Source: Clostridiales bacterium UBA4080 (GTDB lineage: Bacteria > Bacillota > Clostridia > Lachnospirales > Vallitaleaceae). Taken from it: DNA of 8,843 nt. The notes beneath the pieces were generated by a model. That model was not told the origin of the DNA. It saw only the letters and a list, made by a program, of their open reading frames with translations, and ran no database searches. Position 1 is the stretch's first letter; every line of letters starts with the position of its first letter. The stretch is taken from contig DFYO01000019.1 of NCBI GenBank assembly GCA_002381865.1, forward strand, positions 13,607 to 22,449, in the 5' to 3' direction. Made by a program: the position numbers and the translations under genes. Below are positions 6,576 through 8,843 of the stretch, piece after piece.

Positions 6576-6658
6576 ACAAGAATAGCGTTCGGTGAACGCG
6601 TTTCTCTTAGAATAGAAAAGTTTGGTCTCTTGCAAGCAAGACGAACTTTCCTATTCTA
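6576..6658 (+). repeat. Dispersed two-hairpin repeat, complete copy B (about 83 bp)
   Basis: This is the only complete copy. It begins ACAAGAATAG and ends CTATTCTA. Hairpin 1 is GCGTTC-GGT-GAACGC (6585-6599). Hairpin 2 spans 6608-6658: an outer stem TAGAATAG/CTATTCTA continues through AAAG/CTTT, has a small bulge, and closes with TCTTGC (6628-6633) against GCAAGA (6636-6641). AGAATAG appears at the left end, again at the start of hairpin 2 and inverted at the right end. Bases 6626-6658 equal copy A at 33 of 33 positions; 6576-6617 equal copy C at 40 of 42. It lies between the terminator of the GGDEF gene and the leader of the ABC-F gene. No coding capacity is credible. Confidence 0.85.
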
Positions 6659-6664
6659 CAAGCA

Positions 6665-6707
6665 AAAAAGCCTACAATATATGATTGTAATACATTGCAG
6701 ACTTTTT
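6665..6707 (-). terminator. Rho-independent terminator of the UPF0316-GGDEF unit
   Basis: In minus-strand RNA, AAAAAGUCUGCAAU (6707-6694) pairs with AUUGUAGGCUUUUU (6678-6665) over 14 positions, two of them G-U, around a 15-base loop. It lies about 70 bases past the GGDEF stop and ends in a U run. On the plus strand the same two positions would be A-C mismatches, so the structure favours leftward transcription. Confidence 0.75.
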
Positions 6708-6775
6708 TTCAATGTTAATTTTAATTTATGCTTTAAGCTTAAGCTTATTGCACTATAATATACTACTTCTTAATA

Positions 6776-8122
6776 TCAGCTTTGTATCTTTTTTGATTCT
6801 TTCATTTTATACATTTTTTCATCTGCCTGCTGAATATTTTGTTTGATATCATTTATATCAAACACTTCTTGAATACCATACGAAATATTCACTAATATAT
6901 CCCATTCATTGGGCTTTGAAAGCTTTTCTTCAATTTTTTTGATTATTAAATCAGCGTTTATCCTTTTACAATGATTAAGGACTAGCAGAAATTCATCTCC
7001 GCCATATCTAATTACAAAATCACTGTCTCTAATCGAATCCTTAAGTGCATTAGCAGTATATTCTAATATTTTGTCTCCGATTGTATGACCATAATTATCA
7101 TTAATGCCTTTAAAGCTATCTATATCTATTAATACTATTGCCATATCCTCAACCGAAATTTCTGATTCGCCTAATTCCTTTATCAGCTTTTCCAGAAAAT
7201 GTCTGGTATGAACTCCTGTTACAGAATCCTTATATGCAAAATCCTTAAGTCGTTCTCCCTTGTTTTTTGTTTCATTCAGTTGTTTTTTTGTATTATTTAT
7301 AATGATAATATTATACATAATTATCAGCAATAAAATACCGACTACATAGCTTATTATGTTGGTATAGGAAATTCCTGTAATAGAACCAAACAAATCATTT
7401 TTAGGAATACTAATTGCAATAGATTTTTCTGTATCCTTTATTGAATTAATATAACTGATAGTATTTTGAGTCTCTATGAGCTCAAAATCCTTGATGCTAT
7501 GTATTTTTTTAGCGTTGTTTTTAATTGACTCCGCCTGGGCCTTATCTAATATTTCTGTTTTTATTTCTTCTCTGTTCAAGGAAGTGATTGTTTTGTTTAA
7601 CTCAAAAAGCAAAACATCATGCCCCAATAAATTTTCACCTTCATAAATTGGCGATATAACTCTTACAAAGGGTACTTCAAAACTTAAATCAATATCGCTT
7701 TTCAGACTTTTATTCTCTTTTAAATAATTGCTTTCAAAGGGCAAGCTTTCACCAGAGGATGCTATTATTGTATTATCAACAATTCTCATTCCTCCTATAC
7801 AGTTATCAAGCGCTTTTATTCCATCAATAAATCTCGGAAGAGTATAGTCGCTTAATTGATTTATGTCTGCCTCGCCAGCTTTATATTCAACAATTTTATT
7901 TTTTATCATTGTTCTGCTTGAAATACTTTTTCCACCGTCCACACAGCTATTAATATAATTTTGCAGTGAATTTTCCTTAGATTGTGAAATATAAAGGAAG
8001 TTTTTTAAAATACTTCCCTCCAATTCCTTTCTCATCGGTGAGTAGATGCTGACAAATACTACAAATGAAATTAATATCAATACTCCTATGCTTTTAAAGT
8101 ACTTGTTAATAATATCTGTCAT
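6776..8122 (-). CDS. Membrane-bound diguanylate cyclase with extracytoplasmic sensor
   Basis: A 448-residue predicted synthase of the second messenger c-di-GMP from two GTP. Transmembrane helix 1 is at about 11-30. An extracytoplasmic region follows at about 31-252, whose VRVISPIYEGENLLGHDVLL stretch (from 154) looks Cache-like. Helix 2 is at about 254-276, then a short polar linker and a GGDEF domain at about 295-444. The cyclase has DIDSFKGINDNYGH from 333, an intact active-site GGDEF at 374-378 and the inhibitory I-site R-D-S-D at 365-368, five residues before it. It is therefore probably active and feedback-inhibited by its product. Cys60 and Cys108 are both extracytoplasmic. The ATG at 8122 follows a GGAGAAGGAG run; an in-frame GTG at 8146 has no well-placed binding site. 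It begins 48 bases after the UPF0316 gene and is probably cotranscribed with it. The sensed ligand is unknown; Cache assignment is inference. Confidence 0.92.
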   Translation of the reverse strand: MTDIINKYFKSIGVLILISFVVFVSIYSPMRKELEGSILKNFLYISQSKENSLQNYINSCVDGGKSISSRTMIKNKIVEYKAGEADINQLSDYTLPRFIDGIKALDNCIGGMRIVDNTIIASSGESLPFESNYLKENKSLKSDIDLSFEVPFVRVISPIYEGENLLGHDVLLFELNKTITSLNREEIKTEILDKAQAESIKNNAKKIHSIKDFELIETQNTISYINSIKDTEKSIAISIPKNDLFGSITGISYTNIISYVVGILLLIIMYNIIIINNTKKQLNETKNKGERLKDFAYKDSVTGVHTRHFLEKLIKELGESEISVEDMAIVLIDIDSFKGINDNYGHTIGDKILEYTANALKDSIRDSDFVIRYGGDEFLLVLNHCKRINADLIIKKIEEKLSKPNEWDILVNISYGIQEVFDINDIKQNIQQADEKMYKMKESKKIQS

Positions 8123-8170
8123 TTCTTCTCCTTCTCCTTTTCCCACTCCTAATAAATTCCATTAAATTTT

Positions 8171-8704
8171 TTATTTTTTCATAACACCAAAGCCTCCATA
8201 AATAGGCTTAATCTCATGCACCGTAATTACAACATCTTCTTCTATTTCCTTAACAAATTCAATTATCTCACTTGCCATTTTCCTTTTTACATGCATAATA
8301 AGCACATGTCTTTTATTATTCATACCTTCACCTTCAATTACTGTAACTCCAAGACCTTTATTGCGAAGTGCATTTGCAAGATTTTCTCCGTCTTCTTCTT
8401 TTACAATAACTTCAATCTTTATTGTCCCAACTCCTAGTCTTTCCTCTGCCATTGTCCCCACATAGTTACCAATTGCAAATCCTAAGGCATATACTAATAT
8501 TTTTACAGGGTCTGATGAAACATCATTTAATACCGTTGAAACCAACACCACCCATATTAATGCTTCAAAGAACGCCAATAAAGCCCCCCTTGCTTTTTCT
8601 CCTTTTGTTATTAACACAATTCTAGTAGTCGCAAGCGTAACTTCAAATATTTTAACCGCCAAAATCAATAGATACATACCTAATGTAAGCAATATATTTT
8701 GCAT
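8171..8704 (-). CDS. UPF0316 membrane protein (DUF5698-DUF2179, YebE-like)
   Basis: A 177-residue integral membrane protein of unknown function. The N-terminal half carries about three membrane segments (roughly 3-24, 38-60 and 66-84) with the conserved-looking KIFEVTLATTRIVLITKG stretch at 18-35. The cytoplasmic half (about 95-165) resembles the DUF2179 domain also found at the C terminus of YitT proteins, a small alpha/beta fold. The length is usual for the family. The start ATG (8702-8704) has AGGAG at 8712-8716; a TTG at 8725 would extend it by 7 residues but lies upstream of that site. It precedes the diguanylate cyclase gene by 48 bases on the same strand, so the two may work together. 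The family is assigned from recalled sequence pattern, not a search; no biochemical role is proposed. Confidence 0.87.
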   Translation of the reverse strand: MQNILLTLGMYLLILAVKIFEVTLATTRIVLITKGEKARGALLAFFEALIWVVLVSTVLNDVSSDPVKILVYALGFAIGNYVGTMAEERLGVGTIKIEVIVKEEDGENLANALRNKGLGVTVIEGEGMNNKRHVLIMHVKRKMASEIIEFVKEIEEDVVITVHEIKPIYGGFGVMKK

Positions 8705-8801
8705 AAATTTTCTCCTATTAAGCAACCATATCCTCTAGGATACTTTCAAAGTTAGAAAGAATAATTCTAGCTTCATTATTCCTATCCAGCTTTTTTATTT
8801 C

Positions 8802-8843
8802 ACAAGAATAGCGTTCGGTGAACGCGTTTCTCGTAGAATAGGA
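8802..8843 (+). repeat. Dispersed two-hairpin repeat, copy C (5' part only)
   Basis: These 42 bases match 6576-6617 of copy B at 40 positions and run to the window edge. Hairpin 1 (GCGTTC-GGT-GAACGC) is unchanged. One of the two differences, G at 8842 where B has A, restores a perfect pair in the hairpin 2 stem when matched to the right arm of copies A and B. It lies about 100 bases upstream of the UPF0316 start. Bases 8705-8801 between them show no convincing promoter. Confidence 0.85.

Noticed and set aside
6626..6658. Outward promoter inside the repeat (TTGCAA, 16 bases, TATTCT on the plus strand)
   Set aside because: Each hexamer matches at only four of six positions, and the bases are explained by the hairpin stem. 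In copies A and B it would point away from or antisense to the nearest genes.
6576..6662. ACAAG on both sides of repeat copy B as a target-site duplication
   Set aside because: ACAAG also precedes copy C and the eroded relative, so it belongs to the element's left end. Copy A is followed by different sequence. No duplication can be claimed.
8705..8801. Promoter for the UPF0316-GGDEF unit (TTGTGA with AATAAT)
   Set aside because: The spacing is 19 bases and both hexamers are weak. Transcription clearly must start somewhere here or further upstream, but I cannot place it.
1..8843. The window as a small circular replicon joined through the terminal repeats
   Set aside because: The gene content is chromosomal housekeeping, there is no replication gene, and joining the ends would leave about eight bases of the element missing.
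1..8843. CRISPR array or phage/defence island
   Set aside because: The repeats are thousands of bases apart and not regularly spaced. No cas, integrase, transposase or restriction gene is present.

Overview
The window looks like chromosomal DNA of a low-G+C Gram-positive anaerobe, most likely a member of the Clostridia. The evidence is its AT-rich third positions and spacers, strong AGGAGG-type ribosome binding sites, SigA-type promoters, Firmicutes-style proteins (YkpA-type ABC-F, UPF0316, SH3b-NlpC/P60) and the use of GTG and TTG starts. The species cannot be fixed from the sequence alone. Seven complete protein genes are present. I see no tRNA, rRNA, CRISPR array, transposase or phage gene.

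Layout. 1-121: end of a dispersed repeat, then a terminator hairpin. 122-3717 (minus strand): leuS, udk and a GNAT acetyltransferase gene, transcribed GNAT-udk-leuS from a promoter near 3857-3885, with a second strong promoter just ahead of leuS. 3718-4065: a 348-base divergent spacer with promoters in both directions and a 12-bp inverted repeat. 4066-4740 (plus): a secreted SH3b-NlpC/P60 cell-wall hydrolase with its own promoter and terminator. 4875-6491 (minus): an ABC-F ATPase of the YkpA/YbiT group, convergent with the hydrolase across two hairpin terminators. 6492-6775: ABC-F leader, a full copy of the repeat and the terminator of the next unit. 6776-8704 (minus): a two-gene unit in which a UPF0316 membrane protein precedes a membrane-bound diguanylate cyclase. 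8705-8843: leader, then the start of another repeat copy.

Functions. Most of the window is housekeeping: leucyl-tRNA charging, pyrimidine salvage, a ribosome-associated ABC-F ATPase and cell-wall remodelling. The possible signalling unit is the UPF0316-GGDEF pair, a small membrane protein with a cytoplasmic ligand-binding-like domain next to a c-di-GMP synthase with an extracytoplasmic sensor.

The least ordinary feature is a short structured repeat of about 83 bp, made of two hairpins. It occurs three times in the same orientation, always between genes. Both window ends lie inside a copy, and a fourth, eroded relative may lie at 4785-4825. No large undescribed multi-gene system is visible.
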